Of a stretch of DNA of 42,709 nt, positions 7,532-16,402 are shown one piece after another. How positions within the stretch are numbered: the stretch's first letter is position 1; each line of letters starts with the position of its first letter. The DNA is from Gluconobacter cerinus (GTDB taxonomy: Bacteria; Pseudomonadota; Alphaproteobacteria; Acetobacterales; Acetobacteraceae). Below the pieces are notes generated by a model that was not told the origin of the DNA, did no database searches, and worked only from the letters and a program-made list of their open reading frames with translations. A program made the position numbers and the translations under genes. Location of the stretch: positions 1-42,709 of the forward strand of contig NZ_BEWM01000010.1 of assembly GCF_002723935.1 (NCBI RefSeq). Direction: 5' to 3'.

Positions 7532-8251
7532 GCAGAGCCTTTGCGTAGCACCGATCGCCTTTTTCAGATCATCCAGATCCTGCGCCGCTCGTCTCGCCCC
7601 GTTACGGCGAGGATGCTGTCCGAGGAACTTGAAGTCTCCATCCGCACGATTTATCGCGACGTTGCACATTTGATCGGGCAGCGCGTACCCATTTCAGGTG
7701 AAGCAGGCGTTGGGTACATTTTGGGGGCTGGATATGACATGCCACCCCTTGCACTGCTCCCGGCTGAGCTTGAAGCAATCGTTCTGGGAGCACAGTGGGT
7801 GGCGGCCCATGGTGAAAAGGAACTGTCACGTGCCGCATTGGATGTACTCGCCAAGATTGCAGCAGTTGTCTCCCCGGCCTTGCAGCCGTTTATCAGCATT
7901 CCAAGCACAGCGACAAAGCTGCCTCTCGATGTATCACAAGGCAAAGATGACAGAGCGAGCCTTAGAGCGGCTATTCGCGCAGGAATAAAGTTACGCCTGT
8001 ATTATCGGGATCAACAAGGCGAGGTCACCGAGCGTAAAGTATGGCCAGTCGTTCTCGGTTATTCGGACATTACGTGCATGTTGATCGCCTGGTGCGAGTT
8101 GAGGCAGGGATTTCGTCACTTCCGTACGGACCGGATCCACGCGGTAGAAATTCTGGATGAGAAGATAGGTGAGTCTCGCTCCCGACTGCTTCAACGCTGG
8201 AAAGCGCAACGCATAACGGCACTCGCTCAAATTACGACGGAAGCCGGTTGA
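7526..8251 (+). CDS. YafY-type HTH and WYL-domain transcriptional regulator
   Basis: The protein has 241 residues. Residues 8-60 are an HTH_11 domain (DRLFQIIQILRRSSRPVTARMLSEEL, then VSIRTIYRDVAHL). A YafY-like linker and a WYL domain follow, with KLRLYYRDQQGEVTERKVWPVVLGY and the closing RTDRIHAVEIL. WYL domains sense ligands, including nucleic-acid or small-molecule signals. Its start lies inside the perfect inverted repeat shared with the divergent VOC gene. There is no good Shine-Dalgarno before 7526, so a leaderless transcript is possible. Confidence 0.93.
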   Translation: MIAEPLRSTDRLFQIIQILRRSSRPVTARMLSEELEVSIRTIYRDVAHLIGQRVPISGEAGVGYILGAGYDMPPLALLPAELEAIVLGAQWVAAHGEKELSRAALDVLAKIAAVVSPALQPFISIPSTATKLPLDVSQGKDDRASLRAAIRAGIKLRLYYRDQQGEVTERKVWPVVLGYSDITCMLIAWCELRQGFRHFRTDRIHAVEILDEKIGESRSRLLQRWKAQRITALAQITTEAG

Positions 8252-8401
8252 TCGTTTTCCCAGTCCTGCCAGTTGAGGGCATTAACATCGCTCGACACAT
8301 ATTTTAGGCGAGTAGGAACGTCTGCTATTTTACGTTCGAGCACGAACAACGGATCCCCCCGTAGCGGTCGTCTGAACGAGCGTATCGGGACCTGTGTTTT
8401 C

Positions 8402-8620
8402 TCAGCGCGCCGCAGGAAGCAGCTCACTCACCAATGACGGCCGCTTATCCGACATCGCCAGCAAAACCTGAACTCGTCCGGTTGGCTGACGACGGCCATG
8501 CTCCCAGTTCAGGAGGGTCCCCTTGGCGCGCCCGATGCTTCTGGCAAACTGTGCCTAAGAGAGTCCGCTCCGGGTTCTGATGGCCGCCACGTCAACCGAC
8601 TGAACGCGGACCTGGTAGGT
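8402..8620 (-). pseudogene. HigA-like Xre-family antitoxin, remnant with internal stop
   Basis: On the minus strand the frame reads VDVAAIRTRSGLS, then a TAG at 8557-8555, then AQFARSIGRAKGTLLNWEHG and a tail ending in SELLPAAR. This matches the HigA/Xre antitoxin pattern, where a Gln occurs at the stop position (CAG to TAG) as the first residue of the helix-turn-helix QAQFA. No start codon or partner toxin gene is visible upstream (a TAA lies at 8623-8621), so this is a remnant of a HigBA-type module. Confidence 0.72.
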
Positions 8621-8833
8621 TTACAAACCTCTTATTTCGGCCGATCAAAAGTCTTAAGACATTGGAAATGTTATGTAATAGATCTTCCTAAGATAAGTTC
8701 TTCGAACCCTTCCAGATCCCGAACCTAATATTTCGTCTCGTTTGGTATAATTAGGGAGCTATGACGATTGGCTTCTTGCTTCGCGGGGGCGGGACGATAC
8801 GATAGAACGGTCCTAACCACCCTCCATCTGCCA

Positions 8834-8862
8834 TCAATAGTGGGGTATTCCCCCACTATTGA
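8834..8862. promoter_or_regulatory. Inverted-repeat operator upstream of the MocR-type gene
   Basis: TCAATAGTGGGG (8834-8845) and CCCCACTATTGA (8851-8862) are perfect complements around 5 nt. The site ends 27 bp before the ATG of the GntR/MocR gene, where such regulators usually bind their own promoter. Confidence 0.6.
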
Positions 8863-8889
8863 GCTTTCTAAAATTAATTAGGCAAAACA

Positions 8890-10266
8890 ATGCGAAGCCA
8901 GTCACCTTGGAATGCACGTCTCCCAGACGGAACTGGATCGGCGGCGGAACGCCTAGCCGACGTGCTGGGATCAGACATACTCCATGGTATTTTGTCTGTT
9001 GGCGATCGACTGCCAGCACACCGTGACCTCGCGTGGCGTCTGGGCATCGGCATTGGATCCGTTACGCGCGCTTATGCCATTCTTGAAAGACGCGGATTAG
9101 TGCGGGCCGAGCATGGGCGCGGATCTTTCGTTGCCGCACGGGCGGATGATCCGTCGATTTTGCTGGATATGTCCACCAATATGCCCCCGCCCATGTTTAG
9201 TGACCGAGCACTCGCTCGCACCCTGTCACGTCTGGCCCGTACCGTCGACGCCGCCCTTTTTAACGTTTATCCACCTGTTGCTGGACATATCGAACACCGT
9301 CGAATTATGGCGCACTGGCTGACAGGTTGCGGTATCGAAATCGATCCGGAAAATCTGTTACTGACTGGTGGAGCGCAACAGGCACTCAGCGTGGCGTTCA
9401 CCGTCGCGCGCCCACATGTGGGCAGCATTATAACCGAAGAGGTGACCTACCCCGGCATGCTGGACACAGTGCGTCGCGGAGGAAAAACCTTGCAAAGTAT
9501 TGCCATGGATGCGCGCGGGATGATGCCTGATGGGCTGGAAGCCGCCTTATCGTCACCCCAAACTGGACGGGCATTAGTGTATGTAACGCCCACCCTGCAT
9601 AATCCAACCACCGCTTGCATGGATAGCGATCGAGTACATGCCATTGCCCAGTTGTGCCGCCGGTTCGATGCTCTGGTCATCGAAGATGGTGTCTATGCTG
9701 GACAGAGCAAGCTAAACCACACTCTCGCGGCGCTCATTCCGGAACGGACTTTTCATGTTTCCAGTCTGTCAAAAATCATCAGTCCAGGTTTGCGCATAGG
9801 CGCGCTGGCCCCCCCAGCTGCATTCGCAGCGCAGACACTTCCAGTGCTGCTTGCATCATCCCTGATGATCGCTCCCCTGTCCTATGCGATGATGGCTCAG
9901 TGGTTGAGCGATGGAACGGCTAGCAGCGTCCGTCAATCTTTACGTGCCGAAGCCGCAAGACGACGGAATCTTGCTCGTAATATATTGGGCAAACGCATGA
10001 CAGAACCGGGTGGAGACGGCTTTCACCTTTGGCTGCCCATGGATGCATCCACAGCAGAAAACGTCGCTGAAAACGCAAAGGCACTCGGTGTTTCAATCGC
10101 ACCACCGAGCGCTTTTTCCAGTTGCGACACCCTTCAAAAAACAGGCGTAAGGCTCGCCCTGGGTGCCGTATCCTTCAAAAATCTGACCGTAGCGCTGACG
10201 CGCATACGTCAGGCATGCGAACTAGTAGAAAGAAAAGTGTCACGTGACACTATAGTCGTAGGCTGA
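8890..10266 (+). CDS. MocR-type (GntR/aminotransferase) PLP-dependent regulator
   Basis: The 458-residue protein has a GntR winged helix at residues 17-80 (GDRLPAHRDLAWRLGIGIGSVTRAYAILERRGLVRAEHGRGSFV shows the two helices and wing). A fold-type I aminotransferase domain follows. The PLP-binding lysine is visible in SSLSKIISPGLRIG (Lys295), as is the aspartate region VIEDGVYAG. MocR proteins sense PLP or amino compounds and regulate neighbouring genes. The next three genes lie immediately downstream on the same strand and are the likely targets or operon partners. Confidence 0.93.
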   Translation: MRSQSPWNARLPDGTGSAAERLADVLGSDILHGILSVGDRLPAHRDLAWRLGIGIGSVTRAYAILERRGLVRAEHGRGSFVAARADDPSILLDMSTNMPPPMFSDRALARTLSRLARTVDAALFNVYPPVAGHIEHRRIMAHWLTGCGIEIDPENLLLTGGAQQALSVAFTVARPHVGSIITEEVTYPGMLDTVRRGGKTLQSIAMDARGMMPDGLEAALSSPQTGRALVYVTPTLHNPTTACMDSDRVHAIAQLCRRFDALVIEDGVYAGQSKLNHTLAALIPERTFHVSSLSKIISPGLRIGALAPPAAFAAQTLPVLLASSLMIAPLSYAMMAQWLSDGTASSVRQSLRAEAARRRNLARNILGKRMTEPGGDGFHLWLPMDASTAENVAENAKALGVSIAPPSAFSSCDTLQKTGVRLALGAVSFKNLTVALTRIRQACELVERKVSRDTIVVG

Positions 10267-10319
10267 AAGTGTCACTCCGCGTTAGTCTGAAAAGAACAGT
10301 CAGGCGGCGGAGAGAAAGC

Positions 10320-10637
10320 ATGTCAGACCTATCAACAAATATCCTTACTATTATTGCCGAAATCTACATCCGCCCTGAACACAAAGATGCCATCCTCGGC
10401 GCAGTTGCGGCATGCGTTATCGCGTCGCGTTTAGAACCGTCCAATATCTCCTATGACTGCAAGCGTGACCAAAACGACCCGAAGCATCTCGTGTTTATCG
10501 AACAGTGGGAGAGCCTCGACGCGCTTCTAATTCATGAGCAGACGGCACATTTCCTGGCCATGAAAGAGACGTTTACGGCAGGACTGGAAAGACCACTGAC
10601 GGTCACATTGCTTGAGCCGTGTCCCCGGATGGCCTGA
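10320..10637 (+). CDS. ABM-type (antibiotic biosynthesis monooxygenase-like) protein
   Basis: About 105 residues from the ATG at 10320, preceded by GGCGGAGAG; an in-frame GTG at 10269 without a site is less likely. The ferredoxin-like ABM fold shows as ILTIIAEIYIRPEHKDAILGAV, ISYDCKRDQNDPKHLVFIEQWES and the helix ALLIHEQTAHFLAMKE. The pattern is that of YgiN/LsrG-type small monooxygenases or isomerases acting on quinols or small metabolites. It lies 53 bp after the MocR gene and ends 2 bp before the next start, so it is probably translated in an operon. Confidence 0.88.
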   Translation: MSDLSTNILTIIAEIYIRPEHKDAILGAVAACVIASRLEPSNISYDCKRDQNDPKHLVFIEQWESLDALLIHEQTAHFLAMKETFTAGLERPLTVTLLEPCPRMA

Positions 10638-10639
10638 CG

Positions 10640-11866
10640 ATGGCGAAATACGTCTATATCATCGGAACGCGAGACACCAAGGACGCAGAACTCTGTTATC
10701 TGCGAACCAAATTGTCGGAACGTGGTGTGCTCTCCAGAGTTGTCGATGTCTCCACAGGACACAATTGCAGCGGTGTCATTCAAGTCACCGATGTCGTGGC
10801 ATGGGACGTCGCATCATGCCACCCGCGTGGGCCCGATGCCGTATTCGGGAATGTCAGAGGTTCAGCAATTGCAGGAATGTCTGACGCGTTGTTGCACTAT
10901 CTCTCCTCGCGCCCTGATGTGGCAGGAGTACTGGCACTAGGGGGGTCTGGAGGCACCGCACTGGTAGCACCTGCTTTGCAGGCACTGCCCATCGGTGTTC
11001 CAAAAATTCTTGTGTCCACCGTGGCATCTGGAAACGTTGCGCCTTATGTTGGTGGATCAGATATAGCAATGCTGTATTCCGTGGTCGATCTGCAAGGGCT
11101 GAACCGTGTGTCGCGGCGTGTGCTCGAAAACGCAGCGAATGCCATGGCCGGTATGGTGCGTTCTGCGACGCATGAACCCGAAGACCAACGCCCTGCGATT
11201 GGCTTGACTATGTTTGGTGTCACGACACCCTGCGTCACACACCTGACTGATGCCCTGCATCACCAGTTTGATTGTTTGGTGTTTCACGCCACCGGTACGG
11301 GTGGTCGTTCGATGGAACAGCTGATTGATCGTGGAGTCATACGCGGTGTAATTGACGTTACAACAACGGAATTCTGCGACCGCATTGCGAATGGTATTTT
11401 CCCTTGTGGAGAAGACCGGCTCGGCGCAGTTGCACGCACTAGAGTGCCTTATGTTGGCAGTTGCGGTGGTCTCGACATGGTCAATTTCGCTGCCCGAGAT
11501 ACGGTTCCACAAAATTATAGAAATCGCGTTCTGGTAGAACATAACCCACACATCACACTGATGCGTACATCTGTCGAAGAATGTCGTCAGATGGGGCAAA
11601 TGATCGCCGAACGCCTGAATCACTGCGAAGGCCCGGTCACATTCTTTATACCGGAAGGCGGCTTTTCTTTACTTGATGCGGCTGGAGAGGTCTTTTTCGA
11701 TCCCGAAGCCGATGAAGCATTCGTCGCGGCATTGTCAGGGATGCTGCGCGAAAGCGCAAGGCGAAGGCTGATACGCCTGCCATATGCGCTCAATGATTCT
11801 GCTTTTGCTCAGGCAATGGCGGACGAATTTCAGACAATGTTCAAGGAGACAGAATTCAATGCCTAG
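10640..11866 (+). CDS. Tm-1-like ATP-binding protein (UPF0261 family)
   Basis: From the ATG at 10640 (2 bp after the previous stop) the protein is 408 residues. It opens with [18 protein letters not shown], has [18 protein letters not shown] and [16 protein letters not shown] strands (here [15 protein letters not shown]), and later [11 protein letters not shown] and [13 protein letters not shown]. These are the hallmark blocks of the UPF0261 family, related to the N-terminal ATP-binding half of the tomato antiviral protein Tm-1. The bacterial function is unknown; ATP binding is known for Tm-1. The 8-bp overlap with the next gene, whose family matches the C-terminal half of Tm-1, shows that the two act together. 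Confidence 0.92.
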   Translation: MAKYVYIIGTRDTKDAELCYLRTKLSERGVLSRVVDVSTGHNCSGVIQVTDVVAWDVASCHPRGPDAVFGNVRGSAIAGMSDALLHYLSSRPDVAGVLALGGSGGTALVAPALQALPIGVPKILVSTVASGNVAPYVGGSDIAMLYSVVDLQGLNRVSRRVLENAANAMAGMVRSATHEPEDQRPAIGLTMFGVTTPCVTHLTDALHHQFDCLVFHATGTGGRSMEQLIDRGVIRGVIDVTTTEFCDRIANGIFPCGEDRLGAVARTRVPYVGSCGGLDMVNFAARDTVPQNYRNRVLVEHNPHITLMRTSVEECRQMGQMIAERLNHCEGPVTFFIPEGGFSLLDAAGEVFFDPEADEAFVAALSGMLRESARRRLIRLPYALNDSAFAQAMADEFQTMFKETEFNA

Positions 11867-12689
11867 CATTGCACGCGAAACTATTCTTGGTCGTTTGCGC
11901 GGCCTTATCGCAGAAGGGCGCCCTATCGTTGGAGGCGGAGCAGGAACAGGTCTTTCCGCCAAATGTGAGGCGGAGGGTGGCATCGATCTGATCGTCATTT
12001 ACAACTCCGGTCGTTACCGCATGGCTGGACGCGGTTCACTTGCGGGGTTGCTTGCCTATGGCAATGCTAATCAGATCGTTATGGATATGGCACGTGAGGT
12101 GCTGCCAGTTGTCCCAAACACGCCAGTACTTGCCGGCGTGAATGGGACTGATCCATTTGTGGACTTTGATGTATTCCTCGACGAAATACGCAGAGTGGGT
12201 TTTTCTGGTATACAAAACTTCCCGACAGTCGGGCTGATTGACGGTACATTCCGGAAAAACCTTGAAGAAACCGGCATGAGCTATGCTATGGAAGTAGATG
12301 TCGTCGCTCGGGCCCGCAAGAAAGATTTGCTCACGACCCCTTATATCTTCGACCCAGAGCAAGCTATCAGCATGACAAAAGCGGGCGCGGATGTTCTGGT
12401 TGCCCACATGGGCCTGACAACTGGTGGCAATATTGGTGCAGAAACAGCATTCACACTGGACGACTGTATAACGCTGATCAACCAGATGACGGATGCTGCC
12501 AAAAGTGTGAGAGACGACGTCATCGTTCTTTGCCATGGCGGACCGATTGCAATGCCTGAAGATGCCCAGAAAGTCCTCAAGGCTTGCCCTGATTGCCATG
12601 GATTTTATGGTGCATCGAGTATGGAACGGTTGCCAACCGAACGCGCGCTGGTCGAACAGACACAATTGTTTAAATCTATGACGCGCTAG
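11859..12689 (+). CDS. TIM-barrel 'phosphoenolpyruvate hydrolase' family protein
   Basis: The start is the ATG at 11859, 15 nt after GGAG and overlapping the previous stop by 8 bp. The 276 residues read as a TIM barrel: [69 protein letters not shown], and [15 protein letters not shown] near the end. These are the signature blocks of the PEP_hydrolase-like family (PF09370-type), also found as the C-terminal half of plant Tm-1 proteins. The reaction is not established. It closes the operon; a rho-independent terminator follows. Confidence 0.92.
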   Translation: MPSIARETILGRLRGLIAEGRPIVGGGAGTGLSAKCEAEGGIDLIVIYNSGRYRMAGRGSLAGLLAYGNANQIVMDMAREVLPVVPNTPVLAGVNGTDPFVDFDVFLDEIRRVGFSGIQNFPTVGLIDGTFRKNLEETGMSYAMEVDVVARARKKDLLTTPYIFDPEQAISMTKAGADVLVAHMGLTTGGNIGAETAFTLDDCITLINQMTDAAKSVRDDVIVLCHGGPIAMPEDAQKVLKACPDCHGFYGASSMERLPTERALVEQTQLFKSMTR

Positions 12690-12700
12690 TATTCTTCCTG

Positions 12701-12755
12701 AAGGGCATGTTAGGAAATAGTAATTTTTTAAACATGCCTTTCTTTTTCTTTTCGT
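12701..12755 (+). terminator. Rho-independent terminator of the Tm-1-like operon
   Basis: GGCATGTT (12704-12711) pairs with AACATGCC (12731-12738), followed directly by a T-rich tract (TTTCTTTTTC). It begins about 12 bases after the stop of the TIM-barrel gene. Confidence 0.8.
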
Positions 12756-13178
12756 ACATTTGAAAAATTCCATGAATAGCCATATAAATCAGGAGCATAG
12801 ACATGATAGGAAGCGATGTCAGTGATGCTCTGCTCCGGCCCAAGTCTCGGAAACAGATCCCCGACGATGAAGAGATCGCCAGTCAGCGTCACGGCTGATA
12901 GTGTGTATGACACAAGGCGATCTTATGAAACCATTACCAGCCCTGATACATAGTAGATCATACCTCCCAAAAAGAATGTAGTGTTATGGCGCCTCGCATC
13001 AGCAAAGATGCCATCACCCGAAATGACACTCTGTAGGCCTACGGCTATCCCGGACGGGCCAAGGGGAACGATGGAACACCCATCAGACAGGCCGTCTCAT
13101 AAGTCTAAGCACCCTTAATGCCCTCTCCGCGTTGACAGGGTAAATTGTACAACAGAGCCACACAACAGGAGAAATTTC
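12756..13178. other. Intergenic region without a recognisable gene
   Basis: About 420 bp contain only short frames on both strands, none resembling a known family. The region ends with TTGACA (about 13133-13138), a small TTGTACAA palindrome and the AGGAGA ribosome binding site of the nitroreductase gene. Confidence 0.5.
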
Positions 13179-13787
13179 ATGCCCCTCGACGTCGCTAGTG
13201 CCATTCTGCAACGCCGCGCTATCAAAGTCTTCGATCCCGACCACCGCATGACGGACGCTGAACTCGACACACTGCTCGGTCTCGCCCGCCGTATGCCAAC
13301 GGCGTTCAACATCCAGAATTGGCGCTTCGTCGCCGTGACCGATCCAGAACTGCGTACCAAGATCCGCGCCGTCGCATGGGATCAAGCTCAGGTTACTGAC
13401 TCTTCCGTGCTTCTGGTTCTCTGCGCTGACATCAAGGCGTGGGAGAAATCCACCACGCGCTACTGGGAAAACGCCTCCACCGAAGTGCAGCAATTCATGA
13501 CCGGCGCGATCGATCAGTATTATCGTGGACGCGAACAGGTCCAGCGCGACGAAGGCATGCGCTCGTGCGGTATGGCAGCGGCAGCCATCATGCTACAGGC
13601 CGAAAGCATGGGCTACGGCACATGCCCGATGGACGGTTTCGACTTCGACGCAGTGGGCAAGCTCATCAATCTTCCCACGGACTATGAAATCGTCATGTTC
13701 GTCGCGGTCGGCAAATGCGCCAAGGCTCCTCACCCGACGGGCGGCATCCTTCCGACGAACGAGATTATTTTCAGAAATACGTTCTGA
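13179..13787 (+). CDS. Nitroreductase family protein
   Basis: This 202-residue protein has the FMN-binding nitroreductase fold: AILQRRAIKVFDP (the RRSxRxF-like FMN contact), LLGLARRMPTAFNIQNWRFVAV (the SSxNxQPW-like segment) and the late AAAIMLQAESMGYGTCPMDGFD, then YEIVMFVAVGKC. Such enzymes use NAD(P)H to reduce quinones, nitro compounds or enones. AGGAGAAATTTC precedes the ATG. It is followed at 37 bp by an MFS gene, so export of a toxic compound and its reduction may be linked. Confidence 0.93.
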   Translation: MPLDVASAILQRRAIKVFDPDHRMTDAELDTLLGLARRMPTAFNIQNWRFVAVTDPELRTKIRAVAWDQAQVTDSSVLLVLCADIKAWEKSTTRYWENASTEVQQFMTGAIDQYYRGREQVQRDEGMRSCGMAAAAIMLQAESMGYGTCPMDGFDFDAVGKLINLPTDYEIVMFVAVGKCAKAPHPTGGILPTNEIIFRNTF

Positions 13788-13824
13788 GCCATTACCCCGG
13801 TCTAAAGTTACCAGAAAGCTGCCC

Positions 13825-15021
13825 GTGACAAACGCTACCGCTCACACGACATTCCGTCTGACACCGGCGATAACCGGACTGTTCGCCGGGGTGTGCGGCC
13901 TGACGGTCGCGAACATCTACTACGCGCAGGCTCTGATCGGCCCCATCACGGGTGCACTGGCCATTTCCTCCACATGGGCGGGAAGTATCGTCACGCTGAC
14001 CCAACTCGGCTACGGGGCTGGGTTGGTCCTGATCGTGCCGCTCTGCGACCAGTCCGAAAACCGTCGTCTGATCCTCCTGACGATTGCCGGGCTTGTCGTC
14101 AGTCTGATCGGAGCGGCGCTCAGCACCTCAGTCGCGACATTCATGCTGTTTTCCGTCACCATCGGTCTGTGTTCCGTGGGATCGCAGATTCTGCTTCCGC
14201 TCGCCACGCATTTCGTGGAACCCGGTCAACGTGGCAGAACGATCGGCAATATCATGGGCGGTCTGCTGTCGGGGATCATGCTCTCGCGGCCCGTCGCAAA
14301 CGCTATGGCGGCCGCGTTCGGCTGGCGAGCCGTGTTCTGGGCCTCTGCTGTCGTCATGATGCTCGCGGGTCTTGGGCTGGCGCGCGTTCTGCCCGTTCAG
14401 GCCCCAACCCGTCGCATGTCTTACGGAAGCCTCTTGCGGTCGATCATGCATCTTCTGGTCCAATACAGGACGTTAAGGGTTCGCATCGCCTGTCATGGTC
14501 TCGTCTTCGCTGTCTTCAACATGTTCTGGACCGCCATTCCGCTTTTGCTTCATGCCCAGTTCGGCTTTAGCCAGAGCAAGATTGCCCTCTTCGCACTCGC
14601 GGGAGCAGGCGGCGCACTGGCCGCTCCTCTCGCAGGACGCTTGGCTGACGCCGGACTGACCCGTCCCGCGACACTGAGCGCAATCGCACTCGTAGGCGCA
14701 ACGTCTCTCACCTCGGGCTGGGCCGTCGCTGCAGGTTGGATTATCGTCCTCGCGGTACTTGCGCTGCTGCTGGATGGTGGGGTGCAAACCAATCAGGTCA
14801 TCAGCCAGCGCGTGGTTTACAGTCTCAACGACACTGCGCGCGGACGCCTGAATGCTGCTTATATGGGCGGTGTGTTCGTCTGCGGTGCGCTCGGATCGTC
14901 TTGCGGGGCCGCACTCTACAGCATTGCAGGTTGGTGGGGCTTTGCGATCGCAGGAACGCTCATGTGCCTCGCCTCCCTCGCGCTCTTTGCCGCCACGAAT
15001 GGTAGGCATGCCGCCTCATGA
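13825..15021 (+). CDS. MFS transporter
   Basis: The most likely start is the GTG at 13825, giving about 398 residues with twelve predicted hydrophobic segments, the normal size for a DHA1-type efflux MFS. The N-terminal half has ANIYYAQALIGPITGAL in helix 1, a degenerate motif A loop after helix 2 (CDQSENRRLIL) and the cytoplasmic loop EPGQRGRTIGNIMGGLLSGIM, typical of this group. It follows the nitroreductase gene by 37 bp and is probably cotranscribed. The substrate is unknown. Confidence 0.9.
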   Translation: MTNATAHTTFRLTPAITGLFAGVCGLTVANIYYAQALIGPITGALAISSTWAGSIVTLTQLGYGAGLVLIVPLCDQSENRRLILLTIAGLVVSLIGAALSTSVATFMLFSVTIGLCSVGSQILLPLATHFVEPGQRGRTIGNIMGGLLSGIMLSRPVANAMAAAFGWRAVFWASAVVMMLAGLGLARVLPVQAPTRRMSYGSLLRSIMHLLVQYRTLRVRIACHGLVFAVFNMFWTAIPLLLHAQFGFSQSKIALFALAGAGGALAAPLAGRLADAGLTRPATLSAIALVGATSLTSGWAVAAGWIIVLAVLALLLDGGVQTNQVISQRVVYSLNDTARGRLNAAYMGGVFVCGALGSSCGAALYSIAGWWGFAIAGTLMCLASLALFAATNGRHAAS

Positions 15022-15240
15022 ACCCTGCTCCATTCTCTCCGTCCCTGATCTGGTTTAAAATGCACGAACAGATAGAAATTCAAGATTAGTCTGCTTACCG
15101 GCGTCGACCTTCTTGATTCATTCGTTCAGCGTATGCGTCGAACAATCTACCTTGGTAGTACTCGATCTAAGTGATATCGGCTGAATTTTATTATCGGTGT
15201 CCTCATTCGGCTATCAAATTCAGAGTTCCAGAAAGACAAA

Positions 15241-15648
15241 TTACTGGAGAATTTCGTTAAATTCCAAAACGTTCCCGTCTGGATCACGAATAAAACAGAC
15301 GACGCGTCTGTCGTGTCCCATATGCACTGGGCCTTCTGTGATCGTAATCCGTTCCTGTTCCAGCCAGGCCACAAGGCCCACCATACTTTCGATAATAAAT
15401 GCCGCATGTGTGTAGCCTGAATATTTAACAGGAACATCCATCAGAACATTACCAGCCGGGTCTGATACACCATTAAAAATAAGATGAAGACGAAGTCCTG
15501 ATGGGTGATGTAGACCACAGGCTTTCACCGCTGGAGCGTATTCTTCTGGATCACGGATGAAGCCAAATTTGGCATAAAACCGTTCGGAAACGGCGAGATC
15601 CGTCACACGAATGCCTACATGATCTAGACTCAGATGAGAGAAGTTCAT
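15241..15648 (-). CDS. VOC-superfamily protein
   Basis: About 135 residues from the ATG at 15648, whose ATGA overlaps the stop of the upstream GST gene, so translation is coupled. It has two beta-alpha-beta-beta-beta units: [23 protein letters not shown], and later [21 protein letters not shown] with [17 protein letters not shown]. His and Glu at the ends (DHVGI and LEFNE) are the expected metal ligands. With a glutathione S-transferase in the same operon, a glutathione-linked detoxification step is likely. Confidence 0.92.
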   Translation of the reverse strand: MNFSHLSLDHVGIRVTDLAVSERFYAKFGFIRDPEEYAPAVKACGLHHPSGLRLHLIFNGVSDPAGNVLMDVPVKYSGYTHAAFIIESMVGLVAWLEQERITITEGPVHMGHDRRVVCFIRDPDGNVLEFNEILQ

Positions 15649-16271
15649 TGCGCCTCTCCTGTTTTCAAATCCGCTACAATATTCGCGAATGGAACAAATC
15701 CCTCCAGGCTTTCCGTGCGCTGCAACCATCTACTAATGGCCTTGTATTCTGATAGATCAACATTTCCTTCCGGAGCTCTCGCGACATAACTGTAAAGCGC
15801 GACATCCGCGATTGTCGGTTCTTGGGTTCCTGCGATCCAGGTCCGGCCCAGCAAGGTTTGCTCGATCACTTTGAGTGTGTCATGAGCACGCTGGATGACC
15901 TCTTCCGGATTGAAGGGGGCGCCAAAGACTGTCACAAGACGCGCAGCACAGCATCCATATGTGATTTTTCCTGCCGCAACAGACAGCCAGCGTTGAATTT
16001 CCGCCTCTGTTACTAGGTCCTCTGGCAGCCAATGAGATGGCCCCATTTTTCGCGCGACATAAACAAGGATGGCATTAGAATCCGCAATGATAGTCCCGTC
16101 ATCATCTAGAACGGGAATTTCTCCAAAGGCGTTCAGCCTTAAAAATTCCGGAGTTCTCTGCTCACCCGCGGCAAGGTCGACAAGCGTCAATTCGTGAGGC
16201 AAGCCGACAAGAGAGAGAAAGAGGTGCGCCCGATGCGCATGCCCCGAAAGGGGATGATAATAGAGCTTCAT
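15645..16271 (-). CDS. Glutathione S-transferase
   Basis: From the ATG at 16271 the protein has about 208 residues, the usual GST length. Residues 1-75 are the thioredoxin-like domain: [20 protein letters not shown], the cis-proline segment [11 protein letters not shown] and the glutathione-contact [15 protein letters not shown]. An alpha-helical C-terminal domain follows with [19 protein letters not shown], the N-capping box region. It overlaps the VOC gene by 4 bp and is divergent from a LysR gene 131 bp away that probably regulates it. Confidence 0.94.
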   Translation of the reverse strand: MKLYYHPLSGHAHRAHLFLSLVGLPHELTLVDLAAGEQRTPEFLRLNAFGEIPVLDDDGTIIADSNAILVYVARKMGPSHWLPEDLVTEAEIQRWLSVAAGKITYGCCAARLVTVFGAPFNPEEVIQRAHDTLKVIEQTLLGRTWIAGTQEPTIADVALYSYVARAPEGNVDLSEYKAISRWLQRTESLEGFVPFANIVADLKTGEAQ

Positions 16272-16402
16272 GGGGAACTCCCGAAAAAAACGGTTGAACA
16301 GATACATTGTCTTCTCACGCAACAAGGCATGCGATAATCTGTCGAAATCGCACTTCATTATTGCGTTTTGTGGCTATAATTTGTTGATTACAGGAGAGAG
16401 AT

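Larger units (their letters stand above)
8252..8889. other. Intergenic region with degraded HigA-like gene and operator
   Basis: Apart from the Xre remnant (8402-8620) and the inverted repeat at 8834-8862, there is a TATAAT at 8746-8751. It is followed by AGGGAG and a 14-codon frame (8761-8805) of unknown meaning. No intact gene is seen. Confidence 0.5.

Noticed and set aside
8227-8427. 66-codon minus-strand frame downstream of the HigA-like remnant
   Set aside because: It overlaps both the YafY-type gene end and the antitoxin remnant in another frame and has no recognisable motif.
8761-8805. 14-codon frame with AGGGAG and an upstream TATAAT, possible leader peptide of the MocR-type gene
   Set aside because: No regulatory codons or attenuator hairpins are evident in it; too short to support.
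12728-12913. 61-codon minus-strand frame after the Tm-1-like operon
   Set aside because: Overlaps the terminator, has no ribosome binding site and no similarity I can recognise.
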